Positions 24,518-33,484 of a DNA stretch of 64,000 nucleotides are shown here, one piece after another. The translations under genes and the position numbers were made by a program. Under the pieces are notes generated by a model. It did not search any database and was not told where the DNA came from. It saw only the letters and a program-made list of their open reading frames with translations. How positions within the stretch are numbered: position 1 is the first letter of the stretch; every line of letters starts with the position of its first letter. The stretch lies in assembly GCA_964434865.1 (NCBI GenBank), contig CAYSWV010000018.1, positions 1-64,000 of the forward strand. The letters are read 5' to 3'. Origin of the DNA: CAYSWV01 sp964434865. Lineage in GTDB: Bacteria; Cyanobacteriota; Cyanobacteriia; Thermostichales; Thermostichaceae.

Positions 24518-25114
24518 CTAGTGTACCAACCCCTGATTCTCAAAATCCAAGACATTAAAGATGCCTGTATCGGTAGCTACCCGATGTAGACGTACATCCC
24601 ACGGATCTACTGGCAGCCGATCATCTAAAAAACAGGCACTTGCAACTACCCCCAGCGTAGCTAAGGTGTATTGACTCAGAAAGCGATCATAGTAGCCACC
24701 ACCGTAACCCAAACGATACCCCCACTGATCACAAGCTAGTGCTGGAACTAGGACTAAATCGGCCCTTGCTGGATCAATCTCAGGTAAATGAGCGGCCGGC
24801 TCTGGGATACCCCACCGATTCACTTGCAGCTGTGGACTGGTCGTTAAGTTGAGTAAGGTCTCAGCGGATAAAGGGTGCCAGGCCAACTGCGATCCAGGTA
24901 AGCATCTTGGAAAGCCCCATTGTTTCTCTGGCCAGGCTTGGACCAAGGGGGTTAGACTGACTTCAGAGCTAAAAGCTAGATAGGCTAAGATCGTTGAGGC
25001 TCTTTGAACGATGGGATCTAAGGCTAAGTAGTGGCAGATCTGGTTACTAATTGTAGAACCATCGAGCCTTTGACGTTGAGCTTTAAACTGTTGACGGAGA
25101 GTGGCTTTGCTCAA
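24518..25114 (-). CDS. 5-formyltetrahydrofolate cyclo-ligase
   Basis: The 198-residue protein has LVPALACDQWGYRLGYGGGYYDRFL, here seen as the ATP-binding signature GYRLGYGGGYYDRFL, and an N-terminal SKATLRQQFKAQRQ typical of the family. It converts 5-formyl-THF to 5,10-methenyl-THF in folate recycling. It begins with TTG, two bases after the stop of the FKBP lipoprotein gene, and no in-frame ATG fits; translation is probably by reinitiation. Confidence 0.92.
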   Translation of the reverse strand: MSKATLRQQFKAQRQRLDGSTISNQICHYLALDPIVQRASTILAYLAFSSEVSLTPLVQAWPEKQWGFPRCLPGSQLAWHPLSAETLLNLTTSPQLQVNRWGIPEPAAHLPEIDPARADLVLVPALACDQWGYRLGYGGGYYDRFLSQYTLATLGVVASACFLDDRLPVDPWDVRLHRVATDTGIFNVLDFENQGLVH

Positions 25115-25116
25115 GG

Positions 25117-26004
25117 CTATTGAATATCCAACAACTCAACTTCAAACTCTAAGGTTGCATTCGGAGGAATGATACCCCCTGCCCCCCGGCTACCATAACC
25201 CAGCTCAGGTGGGATCACGAGTAAGCGTTTAGTACCTACAGTCATGGTGGCAACACCTTCTTCCCACCCTTTGATCACTCGACCTTGGCCTAGCGTAAAG
25301 CTAAAAGGTTGCCCCCGATCATAAGAGGCATCAAATACCGTGCCATCAGTTAATCGACCGACATAATGCACCACCACTTGATCACCCGCTTGGGGTGTAG
25401 GGCCATCACCCACTTCTAGATCTTGGTATTGCAATCCTGATGCGGTTGTGGTCAGATCCCGATCACTCAACACTGGTTGATCTCCAGATGGTGTCACTTC
25501 AGATTGAGAAGGTTGATTTTCCGTTAGATTACTGACTGTAGTGGGTGTCGATTCAGTTGCCGCTTGAATATCGAGAAGCTCTACTTCAAATTCTAGAGTG
25601 GAATTCGGTGGAATTTGCCCCACCCCACGACTACCATAGGCTAGCTCTGGTGGAATGACTAATAAGCGTTTGGTTCCCACAGTCATGGTAGACACGCCCT
25701 CATCCCAGCCTTTGATCACACGGCCTTCCCCCAACATAAAGTTAAAAGGTTGGCCCCGCTTGTAAGAACTATCAAACTCAGTGCCATCGGTTAATCGTCC
25801 GGTGTAATGGACAAACACCAGATCACCAGCGCTTGGGGTCGGACCCTCACCCACTTCTAGATCGGTGTATTGCAAGCCCGATTCAGTTGTAATCAAGTCC
25901 AACCCTGAATAGTCCGTTGGCTTTTCTGTGGGGCCACAAGCAGATAGAGTGAGCCCCACTACCAAGTAGAACCCCACCAGTAAAACAGACAAAATCTGAC
26001 GCAT
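25117..26004 (-). CDS. lipoprotein with two tandem FKBP-type prolyl isomerase domains
   Basis: The 295-residue protein starts with a lipoprotein signal (VVGLTLSACGP, Cys at the lipobox). It then contains two FKBP domains: about 44-133 (VFVHYTGRLTDGTEFDSSYK) and 190-295 (VVVHYVGRLTDGTVFDASYD), each ending in FEVELLDIQA or FEVELLDIQ, separated by a Ser/Thr/Gln linker. Each contains the GWDEG/GWEEG and PPNSTLEFE/PPNATLEFE active-site stretches, so both look active. Cyanobacterial FKBPs usually have one such domain, so this is an internal duplication. It acts outside the cytoplasmic membrane in protein folding. It starts 3 bases after the upstream gene's stop. Confidence 0.92.
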   Translation of the reverse strand: MRQILSVLLVGFYLVVGLTLSACGPTEKPTDYSGLDLITTESGLQYTDLEVGEGPTPSAGDLVFVHYTGRLTDGTEFDSSYKRGQPFNFMLGEGRVIKGWDEGVSTMTVGTKRLLVIPPELAYGSRGVGQIPPNSTLEFEVELLDIQAATESTPTTVSNLTENQPSQSEVTPSGDQPVLSDRDLTTTASGLQYQDLEVGDGPTPQAGDQVVVHYVGRLTDGTVFDASYDRGQPFSFTLGQGRVIKGWEEGVATMTVGTKRLLVIPPELGYGSRGAGGIIPPNATLEFEVELLDIQ

Positions 26005-26007
26005 AGA

Positions 26008-26607
26008 TCAACTAACCTCAGCAATTTCAATAATCTGACCTTCTTGATCACGAATCCAGACCACCAAGGGCTTCTCAGATCGGACACTATGTGAGATCTT
26101 CTTCTTCACCACGTATTTAAGGAGAGCCTTAACGGCGTCACGATCAAAGCTAGTGTGCCGAAAGCGAGAAGAGACCTGGTTAGCACCTGGCATATTGGGC
26201 GAACGTCCTAAATCCGTTGATCCAGGAATCACATGTAATTGGACATTCTCGGATAACTGATACCACAACCCTGGATTGTCGGCGACAGCTGTAGACATGC
26301 GTTGATAGTCATACCGACCTCCAGCAATATCGCCTGGGAAATAAGATCCATCAAACGTAGCACCCATCCCTGCTTCACCTCCGTAGTAGTAGTCCAACGG
26401 TAATTCAGCTTCAGGCAGCTGCAGGTGACGTTCATAGAAGGCCTGAGCTCGATCTAGATCAGGAACGATCACGCTGTAAACCCGTGGAGCTCCGCTCAGA
26501 AAAGTCCACATAGCGCCCCCATAAGCTGACAACAACAAAAACATGAGGCCCTTCGTTGACAGCAAGATCTCAATGGGAATTAACGGAAGTAAAAGTCCAA
26601 TCAGCAT
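26008..26607 (-). CDS. membrane-anchored VOC/glyoxalase-like protein
   Basis: The roughly 199-residue protein has one or two hydrophobic segments at the N-terminus (MLIGLLLPLIPIEILLS and GLMFLLLSAYGGA). The rest has VYSVIVPDLDRAQAFYERHL, typical of the vicinal oxygen chelate fold, and ends VWIRDQEGQIIEIAE. A canonical metal set is not clear, so a catalytic role is unproven. It is first in a run with the FKBP lipoprotein and cyclo-ligase, which follow with spacings of 3 and 2 bases. ATG at 26607 is preferred to an upstream TTG. Confidence 0.7.
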   Translation of the reverse strand: MLIGLLLPLIPIEILLSTKGLMFLLLSAYGGAMWTFLSGAPRVYSVIVPDLDRAQAFYERHLQLPEAELPLDYYYGGEAGMGATFDGSYFPGDIAGGRYDYQRMSTAVADNPGLWYQLSENVQLHVIPGSTDLGRSPNMPGANQVSSRFRHTSFDRDAVKALLKYVVKKKISHSVRSEKPLVVWIRDQEGQIIEIAEVS

Positions 26608-26739
26608 GGATGTCAAAACCTGATTACTAGACCTGATTACAGTGCTTCACCCTAGTATAAGCCTTTCGCTTCAAGGTTGTGGACTGATCCCTTCCGTAGA
26701 CCCTCTCCAACGACTCGCCGGCAGATATCTCAGAAAGAG

Positions 26740-26768
26740 TTGACACTGTAACGAAATATCACAATAAT
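26740..26768 (+). promoter_or_regulatory. near-consensus sigma-70 promoter
   Basis: TTGACA (26740-26745), 17-base spacer, AATAAT (26763-26768; one mismatch to TATAAT). It points at the 35-residue frame that starts 37 bases further on. This is the best sigma-70 match I saw in the window. Confidence 0.65.
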
Positions 26769-26805
26769 TGGAGCATATAAACAAAACTTTTTGGTACTTA
26801 GACAA

Positions 26806-26913
26806 ATGGAACAAATTCTTCAAATAGGTCCTATGGGATGGGTCTACACCGCTCTGATCGGTGCTTTGATTTGGGGTATCTGGGGTCAGTCTGAAGATGA
26901 CATCATGTTTTAG
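26806..26913 (+). CDS. small membrane peptide of 35 residues
   Basis: The frame reads MEQILQIGPMGWVYTALIGA and continues with LIWGIWG then an acidic tail SEDDIMF. It has one membrane segment (about residues 11-27) and a Trp-rich end. This size and shape resemble single-span subunits of photosynthetic or NDH complexes, but it did not match PetN, PetM, PetG, PsbM, PsbT, PsbX, PsbY, PsaM or PsaI as I remember them. A near-consensus promoter lies immediately upstream; a clear Shine-Dalgarno is absent, as is common in cyanobacteria. Function unknown. Confidence 0.55.
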   Translation: MEQILQIGPMGWVYTALIGALIWGIWGQSEDDIMF

Positions 26914-27107
26914 TTCCCTACGATGAAGGTCATCCTGGACATGATTGTCTGAGTCGATAAACAGCTGAGTCACAATGACCTGACCTAGGTGCATAGTGTC
27001 CCAGAGGATTCATTAAGACTTCCGGCCAAACTAGCTGCCTGCTTTCAGGTTATGAGTACGCTAGGACTTGGTAGAGTGAATCCTCAGATAGATAGGGGCA
27101 ACAAGTT

Positions 27108-28697
27108 ATGGAAGCTGCTGAGCTTTGGCAACGGTATCAAGACTGGCTGTACTATCACCCTGGACTTGGTATCTATCTAGATGTCAGTCGGATTCGATTT
27201 TCATCTGACCTGGTTGAGCACTTACGGCCTAAGTTTGAAGGTGCCTTTGCTGACATGAGAGCTTTGGAACAAGGTGCCATAGCCAATCCCGATGAACATC
27301 GGCAGGTGGGTCATTATTGGCTGCGCTCACCTGAGCTTGCACCCCGGCCAGATATCAAAGCTTCTATTGAGGCCGCTGTTGCCCACATTGATACTTTTGC
27401 TAAGAATATCCATCAGGGATCCATTCGATCACCCCAAGGGAGTGCCTTTAAACATTTAATCTGGATTGGTATTGGTGGTTCAGCACTGGGCCCTCAATTC
27501 GTTTCGGATGCTTTGGTTCCAGCTCATCCCCCCCTGCAAATTCACTTTGTTGACAACACCGATCCTGATGGTATTGATCGGGTCCTTTCTCATCTGGATC
27601 AGCAGCTAGATTGCACCCTGGTTGCAGTTGCCTCTAAATCTGGTGGTACACCAGAACCTAACAATGGCTTGGCTGAAGTTCGACATCGGTATCAAAGGGC
27701 AGGGTTAGCGTTTCCTAAGTATGCCGCGGCTGTTACCAGCCCAGGTAGTAAGTTAGAGACTCAGGCTGTAACGGAAGGATGGTTAGCTACCTTTCCCATC
27801 TTTGACTGGGTTGGGGGAAGAACATCTGAATTATCTGCGGTAGGTCTACTACCTGCTGCTCTACAAGGGATCGATATTCATCAATTATTAGCAGGGGCTG
27901 CAGAGATGGATCAGGCCACTCGCCATCCAGACATGAGGACTAATCCTGCTGCTTTGTTAGCTTTAGCCTGGTATGCTGCAGGTCAGGGCCACGGATTGAA
28001 AGATATGGTAGTCTTACCCTACAAAGATCGACTGCTCCTGTTTAGCCGCTACTTACAGCAGTTAGTGATGGAATCTCTGGGTAAGGCTTTCGATTTAGAT
28101 GGTCAGCAGGTGAATCAGGGGATTGCCGTTTATGGTAATAAAGGGTCCACTGATCAGCATGCCTATGTGCAACAGCTGCGAGATGGGTTAAACAACTTCT
28201 TCTTAACATTTATTGAAGTTTTAAAGGACCGGGAGGGATCTTCACCTGAACTAGAAGCTGGTGTGGTCACTGGGGATTATCTCAATGGGTTTCTTCAAGG
28301 TACTCGTCAGGCTTTGTACGATAATCAACGAGATTCTATTACTGTGACCATTCTTGAAGTGACGCCTCGCCAGGTGGGTGCTTTAATTGCACTATACGAG
28401 CGGGCAGTAGGTCTCTACGCTTCTCTGATCCATATCAATGCCTATCATCAACCAGGGGTCGAGGCCGGGAAGAAAGCAGCTGGTGCGGTTTTAGAGTTAC
28501 AAAAAAGCCTGATTCAAACGGTGCAAAGCCAGACAGGAGCTTTGTCTTTAAGCGATCTGGCCCAACATATGGGTGCTAGTGAGCACATTGAGATACTGTA
28601 TAAAATTGCACGCCACTTAGATGCTAATCAACGGTACATCCAGTTAGAAGGTAACTTGAATCAACCTGGGGCACTCAAGATTTCCAAGCGGGTTTAA
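27108..28697 (+). CDS. pgi: glucose-6-phosphate isomerase
   Basis: The 529-residue protein carries WIGIGGSALGPQFV (phosphate loop), AVASKSGGTPEPNN, DWVGGRTSELSAVG and GNKGSTDQHAYVQQLRDG (active-site region containing Glu/His), the standard PGI signatures in the cyanobacterial-type length. It interconverts glucose-6-P and fructose-6-P in glycolysis, gluconeogenesis and the oxidative pentose phosphate pathway. AGGGG lies 9 bases before ATG. It is followed after 11 bases by the helicase gene and is likely co-transcribed with it. Confidence 0.96.
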   Translation: MEAAELWQRYQDWLYYHPGLGIYLDVSRIRFSSDLVEHLRPKFEGAFADMRALEQGAIANPDEHRQVGHYWLRSPELAPRPDIKASIEAAVAHIDTFAKNIHQGSIRSPQGSAFKHLIWIGIGGSALGPQFVSDALVPAHPPLQIHFVDNTDPDGIDRVLSHLDQQLDCTLVAVASKSGGTPEPNNGLAEVRHRYQRAGLAFPKYAAAVTSPGSKLETQAVTEGWLATFPIFDWVGGRTSELSAVGLLPAALQGIDIHQLLAGAAEMDQATRHPDMRTNPAALLALAWYAAGQGHGLKDMVVLPYKDRLLLFSRYLQQLVMESLGKAFDLDGQQVNQGIAVYGNKGSTDQHAYVQQLRDGLNNFFLTFIEVLKDREGSSPELEAGVVTGDYLNGFLQGTRQALYDNQRDSITVTILEVTPRQVGALIALYERAVGLYASLIHINAYHQPGVEAGKKAAGAVLELQKSLIQTVQSQTGALSLSDLAQHMGASEHIEILYKIARHLDANQRYIQLEGNLNQPGALKISKRV

Positions 28698-28708
28698 CGT
28701 GGGGCGGT

Positions 28709-30151
28709 ATGGCTCGGATCCCAACGTTAACCTATGATCGGGGAACCCTGATCTTGCATCCACCGCCTCGGGGCAAACAATGGATTGACTATGCCACCTG
28801 GGATGATCGAGTCGAACGGTTTCGGATTCCAGCTTCTGCCTATAGCGATCTGACCAGCTGCTTACAAACCGAACAGGTTCGATTTGAAGATAAGGCTCAG
28901 GATTTTCAGGTGTTGCACTTGAATCCACAGCTCACCATGACCCCGTATTGCCACCAACAAGAAGCCTTAACAGCCTGGCAAGAAGCTGCAGGTCGGGGGG
29001 TTGTCGTGCTACCTACTGCCGCTGGAAAAACCTATCTGGCCCAACTGGCAATTCAATCGACCTCCCGCAGTACCTTGGTGGTGGTACCTACTCTAGATCT
29101 CATGCACCAGTGGTATGCCCATTTAAAGACAGCCTTTCCTCAATCTGATGTAGGCCTCTTAGGGGGTGGCTCTAAAGATCGATCTCAGCTCTTAGTCGCT
29201 ACCTATGATAGTGCAGCCATTCACGCTGAAGCCTTAGGTAATCGTTATGGATTGATCGTCTTTGATGAATGTCATCATCTCCCCAGTGACTTTAATCGAG
29301 TAATCGCAGATTATGCTATCGCGCCTTACCGACTAGGCTTAACTGCCACTCCCGAGCGCACGGATGGACGCCATCAAGAGTTACCTTTATTGATAGGACC
29401 CTTGATCTATCGCAAAACGACACGTGAACTGGCTGGATTCGCTCTAGCTGAGCATGAAGTGATTCAGATCAAAGTGCAACTGTCTGAACAAGAGCAAAAT
29501 CAGTACCAGGCTTTAATGCAGCAACGCAATCACTTTTTGCAGTCAGCCCAGATCTCACTCAAAGGCTTACAAGGGTGGCAACAGTTTGTCAGACTGAGTG
29601 CCCGGTCAGCTCAAGGTCGTCGAGCCATGCGGGCTCATCATGAGGCTAAGGCCATGGCTATGGGGACAGCCAGTAAACTCAGGGTGACAGAAGATCTGCT
29701 AGCTCAGCATTATCCTGACAAAATTTTAATCTTCACCCACGACAATGCTACCGTTTACCGGCTTTCACAAACCCTGTTGATTCCAGCTATTACCCATCAA
29801 ACGCCTGTTAAAGAGCGACATCGCATTCTAGGTCAATTCCGTGAGGGAGCTTACACAACGTTGGTGGTTGCCAATGTTTTAGATGAAGGCGTCGATGTCC
29901 CCGATGCTCGGATCGCGATTGTACTGGCGGGGACTGGCTCTCAACGGCAGTTTATTCAACGATTAGGACGAGTTTTGCGACGTGGCTCCACACCTGGTAA
30001 ACAAGCTATTCTGTACGAAGTGATCACAGCAGAAACCTTAGAAGAAGGCACATCCAAACGACGGCGAGGCCCAACTCAAACCCAGCTCACTGTGTTATCT
30101 ACCTCTCCACGACGAGTGGCCGAATCTGCAGGACCGTGGGAAGCGCCTTAA
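28709..30151 (+). CDS. XPB/Ssl2-like superfamily 2 DNA helicase
   Basis: The 480-residue protein has an N-terminal DUF790-like/XPB damage-recognition-like segment (1-85), then helicase motifs: I in VVLPTAAGKTYLA, II in FDECHHLP, III in LGLTATPER, V in VLDEGVDVPDARI and VI in QFIQRLGRVLRRG. This is the architecture of bacterial XPB-family repair helicases. The thumb-like insertion between the two RecA folds is present. It probably unwinds or remodels DNA in repair. It starts 11 bases after pgi, an unexpected but probably just co-transcribed partner. Confidence 0.85.
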   Translation: MARIPTLTYDRGTLILHPPPRGKQWIDYATWDDRVERFRIPASAYSDLTSCLQTEQVRFEDKAQDFQVLHLNPQLTMTPYCHQQEALTAWQEAAGRGVVVLPTAAGKTYLAQLAIQSTSRSTLVVVPTLDLMHQWYAHLKTAFPQSDVGLLGGGSKDRSQLLVATYDSAAIHAEALGNRYGLIVFDECHHLPSDFNRVIADYAIAPYRLGLTATPERTDGRHQELPLLIGPLIYRKTTRELAGFALAEHEVIQIKVQLSEQEQNQYQALMQQRNHFLQSAQISLKGLQGWQQFVRLSARSAQGRRAMRAHHEAKAMAMGTASKLRVTEDLLAQHYPDKILIFTHDNATVYRLSQTLLIPAITHQTPVKERHRILGQFREGAYTTLVVANVLDEGVDVPDARIAIVLAGTGSQRQFIQRLGRVLRRGSTPGKQAILYEVITAETLEEGTSKRRRGPTQTQLTVLSTSPRRVAESAGPWEAP

Positions 30152-30200
30152 GAGTTGTTAACCAATAACTGGGAGTCCTTACGGATTGAGGTCAAAGTGT

Positions 30201-31415
30201 TCAGTTATGAGCCAAAGCAGATAAACAAATCTCACGAATGGTAGCGCAAGCTGCAGACAGACGCTCCAGTGAAATCGTACTAGCAGGTAACAGGCGAATG
30301 AAAGAGCCAATGGACGACACCACGATCCCTCTCTGCAAGAGTTGTTGGGGAATGCCTAATGGTTTGAGCTGAGGCGGTAATTCCAGGATCCATAAAGCAC
30401 CTTGGCCACGCAGGGCAATGCCATGCCGAGGAAAATCACCTAAGTGATCCAGAATAGTGTGTTCAATCGCCCCGACCCGAATGGGCATCTCCAATCGTTG
30501 CATGTGGTCTAAGGTTGCCGCAATCGCAGCACAAGCAATTGGATTTCCAGAGTAGGTGCTTCCTGGAAACATCTTCTTTTCAATCGGATAAGCTCGCTTT
30601 ACCATCACCCCGGACACAGGAAAGCCGTTGCCCATAGACTTCCCCACAACGACAATATCTGGACTGACACCTAAAGCTTCAAAACAAAATGCGGATCCGG
30701 TCCGATAGAATCCAGTTAACACTTCATCAAAGACCAACAAGGCGCCATAGTCATGACACAGTGAGGCAACCTGACGATAAAACTCCGGAGTAGCCTGATA
30801 CCCCCCTCCTGAGCCTTGCAAGGGTTCAATAAAAACCGCTGAAATAGCTGTTGTCTTCAGGGTTAGTTGCAATTGATCTAAGATCTCAGCTTCAGCACAA
30901 TGGGGTATAAATGGCAAGCGTTGAAAAGCGGGTAACACAACCCCATCATGATTGTCCCAGCCTAGATAAGCAGTAGCCAGGGATTTACCATGCATACTTT
31001 TAGCAAAACCCACAACACCAGCTTTGCCGGTAACCGCTCGAGCCACTCTCAACGCAAACTCGGTTCCTTCCATTCCAGTTGAATAAAATCCACCCAATTG
31101 GTATGCGCTAGGAAAAACCTGTTCGATTAAGGTTTTCGCTTCAGCCATTACAGGGGCTTGATGTTTAGCGGTAATCCAAACTTGGTGTAGCTGGGCTTCT
31201 ACCCGTTGAGTAATGCCAGGATGACAATGCCCTAACCAGACGGTGCCATACCCTGCCAGCAAATCCGTATAGGTAGTGCCATCGGCTGTAATTAATAGAT
31301 CGTTCTCAGCCCTGACAATCGTGAGTTGATCAGCAGATGTCAAACTACTAACCGGAACACTAACGGTCCGTAAGGGACTGTGCAGTATCGAGGGATCATA
31401 AGCAGCCGATTGCAT
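30201..31415 (-). CDS. class III PLP-dependent aminotransferase
   Basis: The 404-residue protein has AGYGTVWLGHCHPGI near the N-terminus, GTEFALRVARAVTG, LLVFDEVLTGFYRTGS (Asp that holds the pyridine nitrogen), the Schiff-base Lys in VVVGKSMGNGFPVSG and YSGNPIACAAIAATL. This is the ornithine/acetylornithine/GABA aminotransferase group; the substrate is not evident. ATG at 31415 has AAAGG at 8 bases, better than the ATG at 31421. It is convergent with the helicase gene and divergent from rnz. Confidence 0.88.
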   Translation of the reverse strand: MQSAAYDPSILHSPLRTVSVPVSSLTSADQLTIVRAENDLLITADGTTYTDLLAGYGTVWLGHCHPGITQRVEAQLHQVWITAKHQAPVMAEAKTLIEQVFPSAYQLGGFYSTGMEGTEFALRVARAVTGKAGVVGFAKSMHGKSLATAYLGWDNHDGVVLPAFQRLPFIPHCAEAEILDQLQLTLKTTAISAVFIEPLQGSGGGYQATPEFYRQVASLCHDYGALLVFDEVLTGFYRTGSAFCFEALGVSPDIVVVGKSMGNGFPVSGVMVKRAYPIEKKMFPGSTYSGNPIACAAIAATLDHMQRLEMPIRVGAIEHTILDHLGDFPRHGIALRGQGALWILELPPQLKPLGIPQQLLQRGIVVSSIGSFIRLLPASTISLERLSAACATIREICLSALAHN

Positions 31416-31584
31416 AGGCATAACCTTTCAATAGTGCGATTAAATAGTGTGATCATTCCGTAGCGGATCCACCAGTAGCGGGATCATTAAGTCATCTCAA
31501 AATCAGGTGTGAGCTTGCCACCTAATCTTAGCTCTACCCCTACTTATACTAGTCACAATCAGCTAAAAATCCTACAGAAGAACC

Positions 31585-31639
31585 GCTTAATGTTGAAACG
31601 GGTCCAATCAATGGCCTTGAGTACAGCTTAATGTTGAAA
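31585..31639. repeat. 14-bp direct repeat in the aminotransferase-rnz spacer
   Basis: GCTTAATGTTGAAA occurs at 31585-31598 and again at 31626-31639, 41 bases apart (about four helical turns). The spacer (31416-31716) holds no other gene-like feature. It could be an operator or a remnant of a duplication. Confidence 0.5.
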
Positions 31640-31716
31640 AGCCCTAGATCTGAGTGAGCTATCACGATGATCTAGACTGAGATGAGTGATGCTGCCATAG
31701 TTCAGGAATAGCCTGC

Positions 31717-32694
31717 ATGAGTCCCATTGATCCCAATGCCGTCCGAGTCACCTTTTTAGGAACCAGTTCGGGTGTGCCAACACGCTATCGCAATGTTTCA
31801 GGGATTGCTTTACAACTCCCACAGCGATCTGAGATTTGGCTTATGGATTGTGGTGAAGCAACCCAACATCAGCTGATTCGGCATGATGATTTAAAGTCTA
31901 GTCAGATCCGGCGGATCTTTGTGACTCATATGCACGGTGACCATATTTATGGATTACCCGGGTTGTTGGCCAGTTGTGGTATGAGCAGCCCCCCTGAGCA
32001 AATCGATGTGTATGGCCCTGAGGGTCTCGATAGTTATTTAAAAACAGTTTTACACTACAGCGAAACGCGCTTGCAATACCCCATACAGGTGCACACGGTT
32101 GAACCGGGATTAATTTTTCAAGACGAGGACTATTCGGTCTATTGTGCCCCCCTCAATCATCGCATTCCTGCTTATGGCTATCGTTGGGTTGAACATGATC
32201 GGCCTGGAACATTTGATGTCTCAAAAGCCCAAAACGATGGAATTCCGTTTGGACCTCTCTATGGTCGCCTCAAAGCTGGAGAGACAGTGACCTTGGCAGA
32301 TGGTCGGGTGATTCAGGGAATTCACTATGTGGGTCCCCCACAACCCGGTCGGAAATGGGCTTACTGCACCGACACCACCTACTGTGAAAATGCTGTTGAT
32401 TTAGCCCGTTCTGCTGATATGGTGATCCACGAAGCCACCTTTGCCGAGGTAGATTTGCCGTTAGCCAAACGTAGTAAACATTCAACGGCTTCAATGGCTG
32501 CTCAAGTTGCCCTGAAAGCAAAAGCAAAGACTCTTGTTTTAACTCATTTCAGTCCGCGGTATGGGAAGGATGCTGCGATCACGCTAGACGATTTGCAAGC
32601 TGAAGCTCAAGCCATATTTCCCAATACTCTCATTGCCAAAGATCGACATACGTTTGAAATCCCAAGACGACCAGTCCCAATGGTAGTTCATTAA
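31717..32694 (+). CDS. rnz: ribonuclease Z
   Basis: The 325-residue protein has VTFLGTSSGVPTRYRNVSG, the metal motif FVTHMHGDHIYGLPGLL, a second-site HRIPAYGYRW, and YCTDTTYCENAV, LVLTHFSPRY near the C-terminus; all are diagnostic of tRNase Z short form. It removes the 3' trailer of tRNA precursors. Length is normal. It is followed by two tRNA methyltransferase genes, so a tRNA-maturation cluster is formed. Confidence 0.96.
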   Translation: MSPIDPNAVRVTFLGTSSGVPTRYRNVSGIALQLPQRSEIWLMDCGEATQHQLIRHDDLKSSQIRRIFVTHMHGDHIYGLPGLLASCGMSSPPEQIDVYGPEGLDSYLKTVLHYSETRLQYPIQVHTVEPGLIFQDEDYSVYCAPLNHRIPAYGYRWVEHDRPGTFDVSKAQNDGIPFGPLYGRLKAGETVTLADGRVIQGIHYVGPPQPGRKWAYCTDTTYCENAVDLARSADMVIHEATFAEVDLPLAKRSKHSTASMAAQVALKAKAKTLVLTHFSPRYGKDAAITLDDLQAEAQAIFPNTLIAKDRHTFEIPRRPVPMVVH

Positions 32695-32764
32695 TCAGTT
32701 AAGTCTGATACCAACCTATCATCCTGTAAAATCAATAGGAACGAGTGAGGGTGATAGAAGGGTT

Positions 32765-33484
32765 GTGCTCCAATTCTCATTTATTTTGGTAGATGCTGAA
32801 GAGGACGGTAACATTGGCGCGGCGGCTCGAGCCCTGAAGACGATGGGGCACGGTGATCTCCGCTTGGTGCGACCTCAGGCCAATCACCTGAGTGAACGAG
32901 CTCAAGCGTTAGCCCACGGATCACAGGCTATCTTAGAAGCCGCCCAGTGCTATGACAACTTATCTCAGGCCTTGCAGGGTATCGACTTCGCTTGTGCAAC
33001 AACAGCTCGACATCGCTTAGTCAAACACACCTATATTTCGATTCGGGACCTGCCTGATCTAATCCGGCAAAAAGGCGATCTAATTCAACGAGTGGCTCTA
33101 GTCTTTGGCGGCGAACGGTCGGGTTTAAGTGGAGAGGATATTGACCAGTGTGACTTAGTCTCAACGGTGCCTCAAAGTTGCTCATACCCTTCACTCAATC
33201 TAGCCCAAGCCGTGATGATTTACAGCTTTGTCTTCTCAGAGGAGCAAACTCGTGTTCAAATTCAAGACCAGCGACTAAACCGTGATCAGATGGCCCCTGA
33301 TACGTATGCCAGCTTCAAAACACTAGTCCTAGAACTGATGCAGCGAGTGGAGGTTTCACCTCGATATCAACATTATGTGACCAAAGCATTGGCCCGACTG
33401 GGCTATGAGGACTTGTGCTTGCTACACACAATTCGGCGCCAGATCGCTCGGACTCTTGATCGACAAGGTAAGGATCCCGGATGA
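32765..33484 (+). CDS. TrmH/TrmJ-type tRNA 2'-O-methyltransferase (SPOUT)
   Basis: The 239-residue protein has the three SPOUT motifs: EDGNIGAAARALKTMG, LVFGGERSGLSGEDIDQCD and YPSLNLAQAVMIYSFV. The order and the C-terminal extension match TrmJ (Cm32/Um32). It starts with GTG, preceded by AGAAGGG. Its stop overlaps the start of trmO by 4 bases (ATGA), indicating a coupled operon. Confidence 0.9.
   Translation: MLQFSFILVDAEEDGNIGAAARALKTMGHGDLRLVRPQANHLSERAQALAHGSQAILEAAQCYDNLSQALQGIDFACATTARHRLVKHTYISIRDLPDLIRQKGDLIQRVALVFGGERSGLSGEDIDQCDLVSTVPQSCSYPSLNLAQAVMIYSFVFSEEQTRVQIQDQRLNRDQMAPDTYASFKTLVLELMQRVEVSPRYQHYVTKALARLGYEDLCLLHTIRRQIARTLDRQGKDPG

Noticed and set aside
26671..26994. 107-codon minus-strand frame
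   Set aside because: It is antisense to the small-peptide frame and its strong promoter; composition is not protein-like.
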